Shown: positions 6,967-13,193 of the stretch, one piece after another
Numbering within the stretch: the first letter of the stretch is position 1
How the letters are laid out: the number at the start of each line of letters is the position of its first letter
Origin: an uncultured bacterium
Lineage (GTDB): Bacteria; Planctomycetota; Phycisphaerae; Phycisphaerales; SM1A02
Assembly (NCBI GenBank): GCA_903918555.1
Contig: CAIXEV010000711.1
Coordinates: 1 to 13,193, forward strand
Reading direction: 5' to 3'
DNA: 13,193 bases
Made by a program: the position numbers and the translations under genes
The notes under the pieces: model-generated
Told to the model about the DNA's origin: nothing
Databases searched by the model: none
Seen by the model: the letters and a program-made list of their open reading frames with translations, nothing else

Positions 6967-8516
6967 CGGTCTTCAACGCAATCCACCCGCTCCAGCAGCT
7001 GCACGCGTCGCTTCGCGATGCGGAAGCCGTGCTCGTGCCGACCGACCTCGCCGCCGGCGAGCTCTTCTCCGCGCCGCCAGGCGACATGCTGCACGCGCTC
7101 TGCACCTCGCCAGCCGCCCGCGCCGCGATCGCGCGCACGGTCGCGAACTGGGTGCCGGGAGCCGAGCAGCCCGCCGAGCCGCTGCACGGATTCTTCATCA
7201 TGCCCGTCGCGCTGCCGCGCACCCTCGCGGGCGGCCGCTTCGTGGTGACCACGCTCCTCTCGAACGCGCTCGAATGCGAGACCATCGAGCTCCTCGCCCA
7301 GAGCGCGTCGCTCGATGTGCGGCTCGCCCGCAGCATCCTCGCGGCGGGCGCGCCGTGGGAGCGCAAGGGCGCCATGCGTCTGGCGCGCATCGCGTCGGCG
7401 CTGGCGAAGAGCGAGTCCGAGCGGCTCGCGAGCGCCGAGGCGGGCATCCAGCTCAGCGCGGCGTGGGAAGAGCTGCATCTCCTGCACTCGATCTCGTCGG
7501 AGATGGCGCTCGGCGCCTCGCCGATGAAGTTCGTCACCAGCGTCCTGTCCGAGGTCCGCAACACGATCGGCTGCCGCTGGACGGCGCTGCGCGTGAGCGG
7601 CCCGACGGCGCAGCTCCTCAATGTCTCGAACGGCGGCATCATCGCCGACGGCATCGAGCCCGTCGCCGCCCGCCGCATCCTCGAGGCGATCGGCCCGGCC
7701 GCGCGCTCGTCGGTCGTGGGCGAGGACCTCGTCGTCAGCTCGGTGCGCCGCGACGCCGATCCGCTCGGCCTTCTCGCCGCGGGCGACCGCATCGTCGGCA
7801 ACGGCGCGATGTCGAGCTTCGAGCGTTCGCTCCTGGAGACCGCGGCGGGCAACCTCGCGGTCTTCCTCGACAACGCGCGTCTCTACCGCGACCTCGACGC
7901 GATGTTCCTCGGCGCGCTCTCCGCGCTCGTCAGCGCGATCGAGGCGAAGGACCCGTACACCCGCGGCCACTCGCAGCGCGTCGCGCTTCTGTCGCGCGAC
8001 ATCGCGGCGGCGGCGGGGCTCCCCGATGCGGTGGTCAAGCAGATCCACATCGCGGGACTCGTGCACGACATCGGCAAGATCGGCGTTCCCGAGATCGTGC
8101 TGCGCAAGCAGGGCCGCCTCGACGACGCCGAGTACGAGCTCATCAAGCAGCATCCCGAGACGGGCTGGCGCATCCTGCGCGACATTCCGCAGTTCGCGCC
8201 GATCCTCGACGGCGTGCGCTTCCACCACGAGCGCTTCGACGGCAACGGCTATCCGCACGGGCTCATGGGCGAGGAGATTCCGCTGCCCGCGCGCATCATC
8301 GCCATCGCCGACACCTTCGACGCGATGAGCTCCACGCGCACCTACCGCACCGCCCGCGACCGCGGCGATGTGATGGGCGAGATGGCGCGCCTCGGCGGCA
8401 CGCAGTTCGACGCGACCATGCTCCAGCACTTCCTCCGCGTCGACCTCACCGAGTACGACGCGATGAACGCCTCGCACGGCGCTGGCCTCACCGATCCCTG
8501 GAGGAAGGCGGCATGA
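6963..8516 (+). CDS. GAF/HD-GYP cyclic-di-GMP phosphodiesterase
   Basis: This is a 517-residue cytosolic protein. The N-terminal 150 residues form an alpha/beta region I cannot assign, followed by a helical segment (about 137-185) and a GAF-like domain at about 172-305. The HD-GYP domain at about 315-495 has H336 (Tyr-Thr-Arg-Gly-His), H368-D369 (His-Asp-Ile-Gly-Lys-Ile-Gly), H397, H421-H422-E-R-F-D-G-N-G-Y-P (GYP at 429-431) and D450. The metal ligands and the GYP signature are all there, so hydrolysis of c-di-GMP is expected. The start at 6963 overlaps the ancestral receiver stop, and the end overlaps the STAS start (ATGA 8513-8516). The frame stays open upstream of 6963, but that part lies over the kinase and receiver genes and is not coding. 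Lying next to PilB, it may lower c-di-GMP locally and so affect pilus extension; that link is inference. Confidence 0.92.
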   Translation: MTVFNAIHPLQQLHASLRDAEAVLVPTDLAAGELFSAPPGDMLHALCTSPAARAAIARTVANWVPGAEQPAEPLHGFFIMPVALPRTLAGGRFVVTTLLSNALECETIELLAQSASLDVRLARSILAAGAPWERKGAMRLARIASALAKSESERLASAEAGIQLSAAWEELHLLHSISSEMALGASPMKFVTSVLSEVRNTIGCRWTALRVSGPTAQLLNVSNGGIIADGIEPVAARRILEAIGPAARSSVVGEDLVVSSVRRDADPLGLLAAGDRIVGNGAMSSFERSLLETAAGNLAVFLDNARLYRDLDAMFLGALSALVSAIEAKDPYTRGHSQRVALLSRDIAAAAGLPDAVVKQIHIAGLVHDIGKIGVPEIVLRKQGRLDDAEYELIKQHPETGWRILRDIPQFAPILDGVRFHHERFDGNGYPHGLMGEEIPLPARIIAIADTFDAMSSTRTYRTARDRGDVMGEMARLGGTQFDATMLQHFLRVDLTEYDAMNASHGAGLTDPWRKAA

Positions 8517-8848
8517 AGATCTCATGGGAAGAACACGGTCCGGTCGCGCTCGTGATCGCCAGCGGCGAGTTCGCGTCCGACTCGGAGAACAACTTTCGCC
8601 GCGCGATCACCGACCGCTTCGAGCGCGGCGCGAAGAGCGTGGTGCTCGACCTCGCGAATGTGACGCTCGCGGACAGCGTCGCGCTCGAGTGCCTCCTGTG
8701 GCTCTCGGAGGAGACGGCGCGCGTCGGCGGCGCGCTCCGGCTGGTGGCGCCGCAGCAGCCCGTGCGCGAGGCGCTCCGGGTGACGCGTCTCGCCGATCGA
8801 TTCGAGTGCGCGGAGAGCGTCGAGCTCGCCGCGCGGAGCCTGCGTTGA
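8513..8848 (+). CDS. STAS-domain protein (anti-anti-sigma-factor-like)
   Basis: This 111-residue single STAS domain has an N-terminal strand pair (Val-Ala-Leu-Val-Ile-Ala-Ser-Gly-Glu-Phe), a helix with Phe-Arg-Arg-Ala-Ile, the central strand Val-Val-Leu-Asp-Leu-Ala-Asn-Val, the loop D54-S55-V56-A57-L58, and a strand Ala-Leu-Arg-Leu-Val-Ala-Pro. In SpoIIAA-type proteins this loop reads Asp-Ser-Ser-Gly-Leu and the second Ser is phosphorylated. Here that position is Val and the Gly is Ala, so regulation by an RsbW/SpoIIAB-type kinase may be absent or altered. No anti-sigma kinase is visible nearby. The start overlaps the HD-GYP stop (ATGA), and the pilB gene follows 25 bp later. A role as a binding partner or scaffold in pilus regulation is possible but unproven. 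Confidence 0.82.
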   Translation: MKISWEEHGPVALVIASGEFASDSENNFRRAITDRFERGAKSVVLDLANVTLADSVALECLLWLSEETARVGGALRLVAPQQPVREALRVTRLADRFECAESVELAARSLR

Positions 8849-8873
8849 GAACGAGCGACCCGAGGGACCAAAC

Positions 8874-10607
8874 ATGAGCGCGCTTCCACGGCATCAGGCG
8901 ATCGTCGACAAGCTCCCGCGGCTTCAGCTCGGGCAGATGCTGGTCTCGCGCCACCTGATCTCGCAGAAGCAGCTCGAGGACGCGCTCGAGCATCAGCGTG
9001 AGAACGGCCAGCGCGCGCTGCTCGGCGAGACGCTCGTCGAGCTCGGCTTCGTCAGCGACTACGATGTCATGCAGGTCGTGGCCGAGAGCTACGGCATCCC
9101 TTTCGCGAAGGACATCGCGCGCATCGCCGACCCGAAGGCGCTCGAGGTCCTGAGCCGCGAGTACCTGCTCGAGCACCTCGTGCTTCCGCTCTTCGTGGTG
9201 CGCGATGTGCTCACCGTCGCGGTCGCGGAGCCGGCGAACCTCTATCTCTTCGAGGACATCCGCCACCGCACGGGCAAGACCGTGCAGATCGTGGCCACGA
9301 CCGCCGCCGAGATCCGCGCCGCGCTCGAGGCGTATGTGCCGGCCGCGAATGTGTTCGTCATCGACGAGCTCTCCAAGGAGATCGACGAGAACTCGCTCTC
9401 GGTCGTCGAGCGCGAGGTCGCCGAGATCGACGACCTGCGCGAGGTCGCGGGCCGCTCGCCGGTCGTCAAGACGGTGAACGCGCTGCTCCTCAGCGCCGTC
9501 CACGAGGGCGCGAGCGACATCCACATCGAGCCCGCCGAGCGCCGCCTGCGCATCCGCTTCCGCATCGACGGCCGTCTCTTCGAGAAGACCGATCCGCCGT
9601 GGAAGATGGCGGCGGCGATCACGAGCCGCATCAAGATCATGGCGAACCTCGACATCTCGGAGCGCCGCCTCCCGCAGGACGGCGACATCCATGTGCTGCT
9701 CGAGGGACGCCCCGTCGACCTCCGCGTGTCGACGATGCCCGGCCGCCACGGCGAGAAGGTCGTCATCCGCATCATCGACAGCCGCGCTTCGCTCGTCCCG
9801 CTCGAGCGCCTCGGCATGTGCCCCGAGCTGCTCAAGCGCTGGACCGAGGTCATCGAGCGCCCCAACGGCATCGCGCTCGTCACCGGCCCGACCGGCAGCG
9901 GCAAGTCGACCACGCTCTACTCGGTGCTCGCGTCGCTCAACGGCACCGACCACAACATCTCGACCGTCGAGGACCCGATCGAGGCCACGCTGCCCGGCGT
10001 GAACCAGTTCCAGGTCAACGAGAAGGCCGGCTTCAGCTTCGCCTCGGCGCTGCGCGCGCTGCTGCGCCAGGATCCCGATGTCCTGATGGTCGGCGAGATC
10101 CGCGATGCGGAGACCGCGGGCATGGCCGTCCAGGCCGCGCTCACCGGCCACCTTGTCTTCTCGACGCTGCACACGAACGACTCGGTCAGCGCGATCACGC
10201 GTCTCGTGAATGTCGGCATCGAGCCGTACCTCGTGGCCGCGGTCATCCGCGGCGTGCTGGCGCAGCGCCTCGTGCGCCGCATCTGCCCGCACTGCCGCGA
10301 GCACTTCGAGCCCGAGGCGCACATCCGCGCCGAGATCGAGGCGGTCACGGGCCCGATCCCGCACTTCGCCCGCGGCGGAGGCTGCGCGCGCTGCCGCGGC
10401 AGCGGGTTCGCAGGCCGGCTCGGCGTGTTCGAGCTGCTGGTGCCCGACGAGAACTTCATCGTCGCGGTCTCGCGCGGCGCGACGCTGCAGGAACTCACGA
10501 CCGTCGTGCGTCAGTCGGGCCAGCGCAACATGCGCATGGACGGCTTCGAGAAGATCCGCGACGGACAGACGACCTTCGAGGAAGTTGTGCTCGCGACCGC
10601 GTCGTGA
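8874..10607 (+). CDS. pilB: Type IV pilus extension ATPase (PilB/GspE family)
   Basis: This is a 577-residue hexameric-type motor ATPase. An MshEN/GspE-N domain at about 15-155 contains two MshEN-like motifs (Leu-Gly-Gln-Met-Leu-Val near 19 and Leu-Gly-Glu-Thr-Leu-Val near 50). The ATPase core has the Asp box (Ser-Asp-Ile-His-Ile-Glu-Pro, 214-220), Walker A G338-P-T-G-S-G-K-S-T, a Walker B-like segment (D402-V-L-M-V-G-E408-I-R-D), the His box (His426 to His433) and a tetracysteine zinc site (C471, C474, C504, C507). All catalytic parts are intact. In T4P systems PilB drives pilin polymerisation on PilC. The tetracysteine site is found in PilB and GspE but not in PilT. It is preceded by GAGGGA (8862-8867) with 6-base spacing, and the platform gene follows 13 bp downstream. 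GspE of a type II system is the alternative; context favours PilB. Confidence 0.93.
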   Translation: MSALPRHQAIVDKLPRLQLGQMLVSRHLISQKQLEDALEHQRENGQRALLGETLVELGFVSDYDVMQVVAESYGIPFAKDIARIADPKALEVLSREYLLEHLVLPLFVVRDVLTVAVAEPANLYLFEDIRHRTGKTVQIVATTAAEIRAALEAYVPAANVFVIDELSKEIDENSLSVVEREVAEIDDLREVAGRSPVVKTVNALLLSAVHEGASDIHIEPAERRLRIRFRIDGRLFEKTDPPWKMAAAITSRIKIMANLDISERRLPQDGDIHVLLEGRPVDLRVSTMPGRHGEKVVIRIIDSRASLVPLERLGMCPELLKRWTEVIERPNGIALVTGPTGSGKSTTLYSVLASLNGTDHNISTVEDPIEATLPGVNQFQVNEKAGFSFASALRALLRQDPDVLMVGEIRDAETAGMAVQAALTGHLVFSTLHTNDSVSAITRLVNVGIEPYLVAAVIRGVLAQRLVRRICPHCREHFEPEAHIRAEIEAVTGPIPHFARGGGCARCRGSGFAGRLGVFELLVPDENFIVAVSRGATLQELTTVVRQSGQRNMRMDGFEKIRDGQTTFEEVVLATAS

Positions 10608-10620
10608 GCGAGGGGGAATG

Positions 10621-11913
10621 ATGGCGGCCGCAGGAAAGCAAGTTCCTCAATCAAGCAAGCCGAGCGATGCCCGCATCGAGGCGCGCGCGACCTTCGTGTT
10701 CCGCGCGCTCGAGTCGGGTGGCCGCGAGGTGAGCGGCACGATGGCGGCGCTCAACCCGCAGGAGGTCGCGCGCCGCCTGCGCGCCGAAGGCAAGACCGTC
10801 CTCTCGATCGGCCTCGACACCAACATCTCGGCGAAGGCGAAGTCCGACCGCTCGCAGCCCGCCAAGCAGGGTGTGCGCGTCCGTCGCTCCGATGTCTCGG
10901 CGCTGTGCCGTCACCTCGGCACCATGGCCGAGGCAGGCGTGCCGCTCGCGGAGGCGCTTGATTCCGCCGTGACCGAGGGCGTTCGCCCGGACTTCAAGCC
11001 GTTCACCCAGTCGCTCGCGGAGGATGTGTCGACGGGAACGCCGTTGTCGACGGCGTTCGCCCGCCGCTCGCGCAACATGCCGCCGATCGTGGTCGCGCTC
11101 ACGCGCGCCGCGGAGTCGACGGGCCAGCTCGGCCCGATGCTCCTTCGCGCCGCCGACCACCTGCAGCGCCACGAGCGCACCGTCAAGCAGATCAAGGCCG
11201 CCGCGAGCTATCCGATGTTCATGCTCGGCGCGGGAACGCTCGTCATCATCGCGCTCCTCGTGTTCGTGCTGCCGCGCTTCGCCAAGATCTACGCCGACCG
11301 CGGCGCCGACCTCCCCGGCCTCACCCAGGTGCTCCTCAGCGTGAGCGATGCGATCCGCAACCACTCGATCCCGATCTCGGTCGGCGCGCTCGCGCTCGCG
11401 GTCGCGCTGGCGTTCTCGTCGCGGAGCCGCGCCATGAGCCGCTTCCTCGACCAGCTGCGCTACGGCCTGCCGGTCGTCGGAAAGCTGAGCCGCCTCGCGT
11501 TCGTCGCGCTTTCCTGCCGCACCCTCGCCACGCTCCTCCAGAGCGGCATCCACCTCCTCGACGCCATCGCGATCTGCCGCGACCTCTCGAAGAGCGAGCG
11601 CACCGAGCGCTTCTGGGATTCGATCGACGCGCGTCTCCGCGACGGCGGATCGTTCGTCGACGCGCTCAAGCAGCAGTCGCTCCTGCCGCCGACCGTGGTG
11701 GCGATGGTCGCCGCGGGCGAGCGATCGGGCCGGCTGCCCGAGGTGCTCGGCCGCGCCGCCGACTTCGCCGAGGAGGACCTCGAGACCGCCCTCAAGGCGG
11801 CGACCAGCCTGCTCGAGCCCGTGCTCGTCGTGGCCTTCGGCTCGGTGCTCGGCATCGTGGCGATCGCGCTGCTCCTGCCGCTCTTCAATGTGTCGAGCGT
11901 CGTCGCGAAGTGA
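10621..11913 (+). CDS. pilC: Type IV pilus inner-membrane platform protein (PilC/GspF family)
   Basis: This is a 430-residue polytopic protein. A short cytoplasmic N-terminal domain (Phe-Val-Phe-Arg-Ala-Leu-Glu-Ser-Gly-Gly, then Val-Ala-Arg-Arg-Leu-Arg-Ala-Glu-Gly) precedes two GspF domains at about 92-220 and 292-421. Membrane helices are at about 198-219, 251-267 and 401-421. Both domains carry the usual pattern (Leu-Ala-Thr-Leu-Leu-Gln-Ser-Gly-Ile; Gly-Glu-Arg-Ser-Gly-Arg-Leu-Pro). The protein should form the base on which PilB turns to add pilins. Two adjacent ATG codons exist, at 10618 and 10621. The purine-rich AGGGGGA ends at 10617, so the second ATG has the less cramped spacing, but the choice affects one residue only. 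The gap to pilB is 13 bp, so the two genes are very likely co-transcribed. Confidence 0.92.
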   Translation: MAAAGKQVPQSSKPSDARIEARATFVFRALESGGREVSGTMAALNPQEVARRLRAEGKTVLSIGLDTNISAKAKSDRSQPAKQGVRVRRSDVSALCRHLGTMAEAGVPLAEALDSAVTEGVRPDFKPFTQSLAEDVSTGTPLSTAFARRSRNMPPIVVALTRAAESTGQLGPMLLRAADHLQRHERTVKQIKAAASYPMFMLGAGTLVIIALLVFVLPRFAKIYADRGADLPGLTQVLLSVSDAIRNHSIPISVGALALAVALAFSSRSRAMSRFLDQLRYGLPVVGKLSRLAFVALSCRTLATLLQSGIHLLDAIAICRDLSKSERTERFWDSIDARLRDGGSFVDALKQQSLLPPTVVAMVAAGERSGRLPEVLGRAADFAEEDLETALKAATSLLEPVLVVAFGSVLGIVAIALLLPLFNVSSVVAK

Positions 11914-11948
11914 GTCGGGATGGCTGGTTCGCGGCGCGATGCTTGCTT

Positions 11949-11965
11949 CGAAAGGTAGGCTTTCG
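11949..11965. other. Small inverted repeat after pilC
   Basis: CGAAAG (11949-11954), a 5-base spacer and CTTTCG (11960-11965) form a perfect 6-bp stem 36 bases after the pilC stop. No T-run follows, so an intrinsic terminator is not well supported. It may slow or mark the end of the pilus operon transcript. Confidence 0.3.
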
Positions 11966-11973
11966 CCGAGTCA

Positions 11974-11999
11974 AACCGCCCTTGCCGCGATAGGCGGTT
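11974..11999. other. Second inverted repeat between pilC and the sigma-like gene
   Basis: AACCGCC (11974-11980) pairs perfectly with GGCGGTT (11993-11999) across a 12-base loop. There is no T-run after it. It overlaps the candidate promoter spacer, so it could equally be an operator or chance. Confidence 0.3.
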
Positions 12000-12009
12000 C
12001 GGGTATGCT
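11982..12009 (+). promoter_or_regulatory. Candidate promoter for the sigma-region-4 gene
   Basis: TTGCCG (11982-11987) and TATGCT (12004-12009) are separated by 16 bases; each matches the sigma-70 consensus at four of six positions. They lie in the only non-coding gap between pilC and the small gene at 12048, about 40 bases before its ATG. The rest of the 134-bp gap (11914-12047) holds two small inverted repeats and no gene. Confidence 0.4.
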
Positions 12010-12033
12010 CCGCCCGTCGTCATGGATGACGGC

Positions 12034-12040
12034 AGGAAGG
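12034..12040 (+). promoter_or_regulatory. Ribosome binding site of the sigma-region-4 gene
   Basis: AGGAAGG lies 7 bases before the ATG at 12048, a good match that fixes the start and shows the small gene is probably translated. Confidence 0.6.
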
Positions 12041-12047
12041 CAGGGTC

Positions 12048-12398
12048 ATGAACCGCGACTCAAATCGCAAGGACTCAGATTGCAAGGACTCAGATCGCAA
12101 GGACGCGATCGCGCAGGCCGAAGGGCCTGCGAAGCGTGACGCCGGCTCGCTCGGCGGGCAGGCGCAGGAAGGCCGTGAAGGCCGCCAACATCTCGTCTCT
12201 GAACTCATTCGGGAACTGACCAGGCGCGAGCGCCTCGTGCTCATGCTGCGCTACACCGAGGAACTCACGGTGGCCGAGATCGCAGCCGTTCTCGAGATCG
12301 CGGCAACCGAGGTCGAGCGCATGCTCGAGAGCATCTCCGAGCGCGTTCGTCGGCGCGTGCAGCCGACCTACGGCCGCGCCGTCGCGCGACTGGCGTGA
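12048..12398 (+). CDS. Stand-alone sigma-70 region 4-like helix-turn-helix protein
   Basis: This is a 116-residue protein. The first 47 residues are polar and low in complexity, opening with three five-residue units (Asp-Ser-Asn-Arg-Lys, Asp-Ser-Asp-Cys-Lys, Asp-Ser-Asp-Arg-Lys). Residues 52-102 match sigma region 4: Leu-Thr-Arg-Arg-Glu-Arg-Leu-Val-Leu-Met-Leu-Arg-Tyr, then Glu-Leu-Thr-Val-Ala-Glu-Ile-Ala-Ala-Val-Leu and a recognition-helix segment to about 96. Sigma region 2 is absent, so the protein cannot act as an ordinary sigma factor by itself. It may bind DNA as a small regulator or interact with RNA polymerase. It has its own ribosome binding site and a likely promoter, and it converges on the minus-strand gene with 15 bp between the stops. 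Whether it controls the pilus genes cannot be told from the sequence. Confidence 0.8.
   Translation: MNRDSNRKDSDCKDSDRKDAIAQAEGPAKRDAGSLGGQAQEGREGRQHLVSELIRELTRRERLVLMLRYTEELTVAEIAAVLEIAATEVERMLESISERVRRRVQPTYGRAVARLA
12057..12101 (+). repeat. Three 15-bp in-frame tandem repeats inside the sigma-like gene
   Basis: The units are GACTCAAATCGCAAG, GACTCAGATTGCAAG and GACTCAGATCGCAAG, starting ten bases into the gene. A fourth partial unit begins with GAC. The 15-bp length keeps the reading frame, so copy number could change without breaking the gene. This AT-richer stretch stands out from the surrounding GC-rich coding sequence. Confidence 0.85.
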
Positions 12399-12413
12399 TT
12401 CAGGATCGCGTCC

Positions 12414-13193
12414 TTAGTTCCACGCGCTCAAGAGGATCGCGAGATCCTGCGGGCCGACGGTGCCGTCGCCGTTGAGATCGGCCGCACCAGATCCGCCCCA
12501 GCTGCTCAGCAGCACGGCGAGGTCCTGCGCGTTCACCGAGCCATCGCAGTTGAGGTCGCCCGTCACGCAAGTCGTCGTCGTGACGGAGATCGAGAGCGTC
12601 GCGTCGCCGACGCCCGTCGCGGTCACGATCGGGTTCTCGCGGCAGTAGAACGACGGGAAGTTGCCGCCTTGCTGCACGACCTTGGTGAGCGAGCTGATCG
12701 AGAGGCGCAGGCGCCCCGTGTTGACGGCGCCGCGCAGGAACTCCTGCACATCGGCGCGCGCGACATCGAGCTCGAAGCGCAGCGGGGTGCCGACCGGAAT
12801 CAGGCTGCCGGGCTTGAGCCCGTCGATCCGGCCGACCGCGAGCGGCGTCGGCGTCCAGCGCTCGCGCACCGAGTTCGACACATCGACCCACTGGCCCGAC
12901 GCGTTGCGGCCCATCGCGAAGGCGTTGCGCACGCCGGGGTTCAACGGGCTCTGGCCGGCCACGGTGTACGGGCTCGTCTCGACCCAGTTGGTCACGCTGA
13001 AGCCGTTGCGGAAACCAGTCGCGTAGAGCTCGACCGGCTGACCGGCGTCGGCGTCGTCGACATACTGCGGGTCGGTCGTCGGGAGGAACGCCGTGAACGG
13101 ATCGACCGTCGGGTCGTACTCCACGATGAAGTCGTTCGCGTAGGTGACCTCGAGCACGCAGGCGGTCACCGTGTAGCGCGTGTCGCCGAGTCC
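12414..13193 (-). CDS. Secreted or surface protein with C-terminal dockerin-like repeats, 5' end missing
   Basis: The frame is open from the window edge, so only the last 259 residues are seen, ending at TAA (12414-12416). Most of the visible part is a beta-rich region of unknown family with scattered Asp/Asn, Gly and Thr, typical of extracellular proteins. A Thr-rich strand leads into two calcium-binding dockerin-like units: Asp-Leu-Asn-Cys-Asp-Gly-Ser-Val (about 12495-12557) and Asp-Leu-Asn-Gly-Asp-Gly-Thr-Val (about 12420-12479). Each is followed by an Asp-Leu-Ala-x-Leu-Leu-Ser-x-Trp helix. In planctomycetes such paired units are common at the C-termini of exported proteins, usually without any cellulosome. 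No anchor motif such as LPxTG follows. The role is unknown, and the gene is convergent with, and probably unrelated to, the pilus operon. Confidence 0.8.
   Translation of the reverse strand, partial: GLGDTRYTVTACVLEVTYANDFIVEYDPTVDPFTAFLPTTDPQYVDDADAGQPVELYATGFRNGFSVTNWVETSPYTVAGQSPLNPGVRNAFAMGRNASGQWVDVSNSVRERWTPTPLAVGRIDGLKPGSLIPVGTPLRFELDVARADVQEFLRGAVNTGRLRLSISSLTKVVQQGGNFPSFYCRENPIVTATGVGDATLSISVTTTTCVTGDLNCDGSVNAQDLAVLLSSWGGSGAADLNGDGTVGPQDLAILLSAWN

Noticed and set aside
11949..11999. Intrinsic transcription terminator after pilC
   Set aside because: Two small inverted repeats exist but neither is followed by a T-run, so they are listed only as inverted repeats with low confidence.
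12399..12413. Bidirectional terminator between the two convergent genes
   Set aside because: Only 15 bases separate the stops and no stem with a T-run can be formed there.
1..13193. tRNA, rRNA, insertion sequence or attachment site
   Set aside because: No rRNA- or tRNA-like stretch, transposase motif or flanking direct repeats were found. Base composition and codon use look even across the pilus and regulatory genes, so recent transfer of the block is not supported.

Overview
The window is a GC-rich bacterial chromosome segment carrying most of a type IV pilus (T4P) assembly locus, with a regulatory gene block set inside it. The organism is most likely a planctomycete of the Phycisphaerae type. 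The reasons are strong G/C third-position bias, a convergent gene ending in two dockerin-like D-x-N-x-D-G repeats of the kind common at the C-termini of secreted proteins in that group, a stand-alone sigma-region-4 protein, and a pilMNOPQ-like order with diverged PilN/O/P proteins. The taxonomic call is inference; no rRNA or marker gene is present.

Layout. Bases 2-3724 hold the alignment and secretin part, all on the + strand: the 3' end of a PilN-like gene, a PilO-like gene, a PilP/GspC-like gene (joined by ATGA overlaps) and a PilQ-type secretin. A TPR lipoprotein, a plausible pilotin, follows at 3797-5023. A 102-bp gap with four 10-bp tandem repeats (5049-5088) precedes a regulatory block at 5126-8848: membrane histidine kinase, single-domain response regulator, GAF/HD-GYP c-di-GMP phosphodiesterase and STAS protein. 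These genes are tied by ATGA overlaps. The motor part follows: PilB extension ATPase (8874-10607) and PilC platform protein (10621-11913). After a 134-bp gap with a likely promoter comes a small stand-alone sigma-region-4 protein (12048-12398). The window ends with the 3' part of a minus-strand secreted dockerin-repeat protein (12414-13193).

How they work together. PilN, PilO and PilP would link the cytoplasmic motor (PilB on PilC) to the outer-membrane secretin, with the lipoprotein helping to place the secretin. The kinase, receiver, HD-GYP and STAS genes lie between the secretin half and the motor half, and PilB begins with an MshEN-type domain. MshEN domains in other ATPases bind c-di-GMP, so a local circuit controlling pilus extension is a reasonable hypothesis. 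Two facts weaken it: both MshEN motifs here lack the usual leading Arg, and the receiver gene is cut by an in-frame TAG.

The two observations most worth pursuing are these. (1) The tetranucleotide ACGT appears to be absent from all 13,193 bp, although ACGA, ACGC, ACGG and CGT are all abundant. Asp, Asn, Tyr and His codons switch from their usual -AC ending to -AT before Val. (2) The receiver gene has a TAG exactly after the conserved Lys-Pro-Phe. The missing last helix is still intact in frame downstream, and its own TGA overlaps the next gene's ATG.
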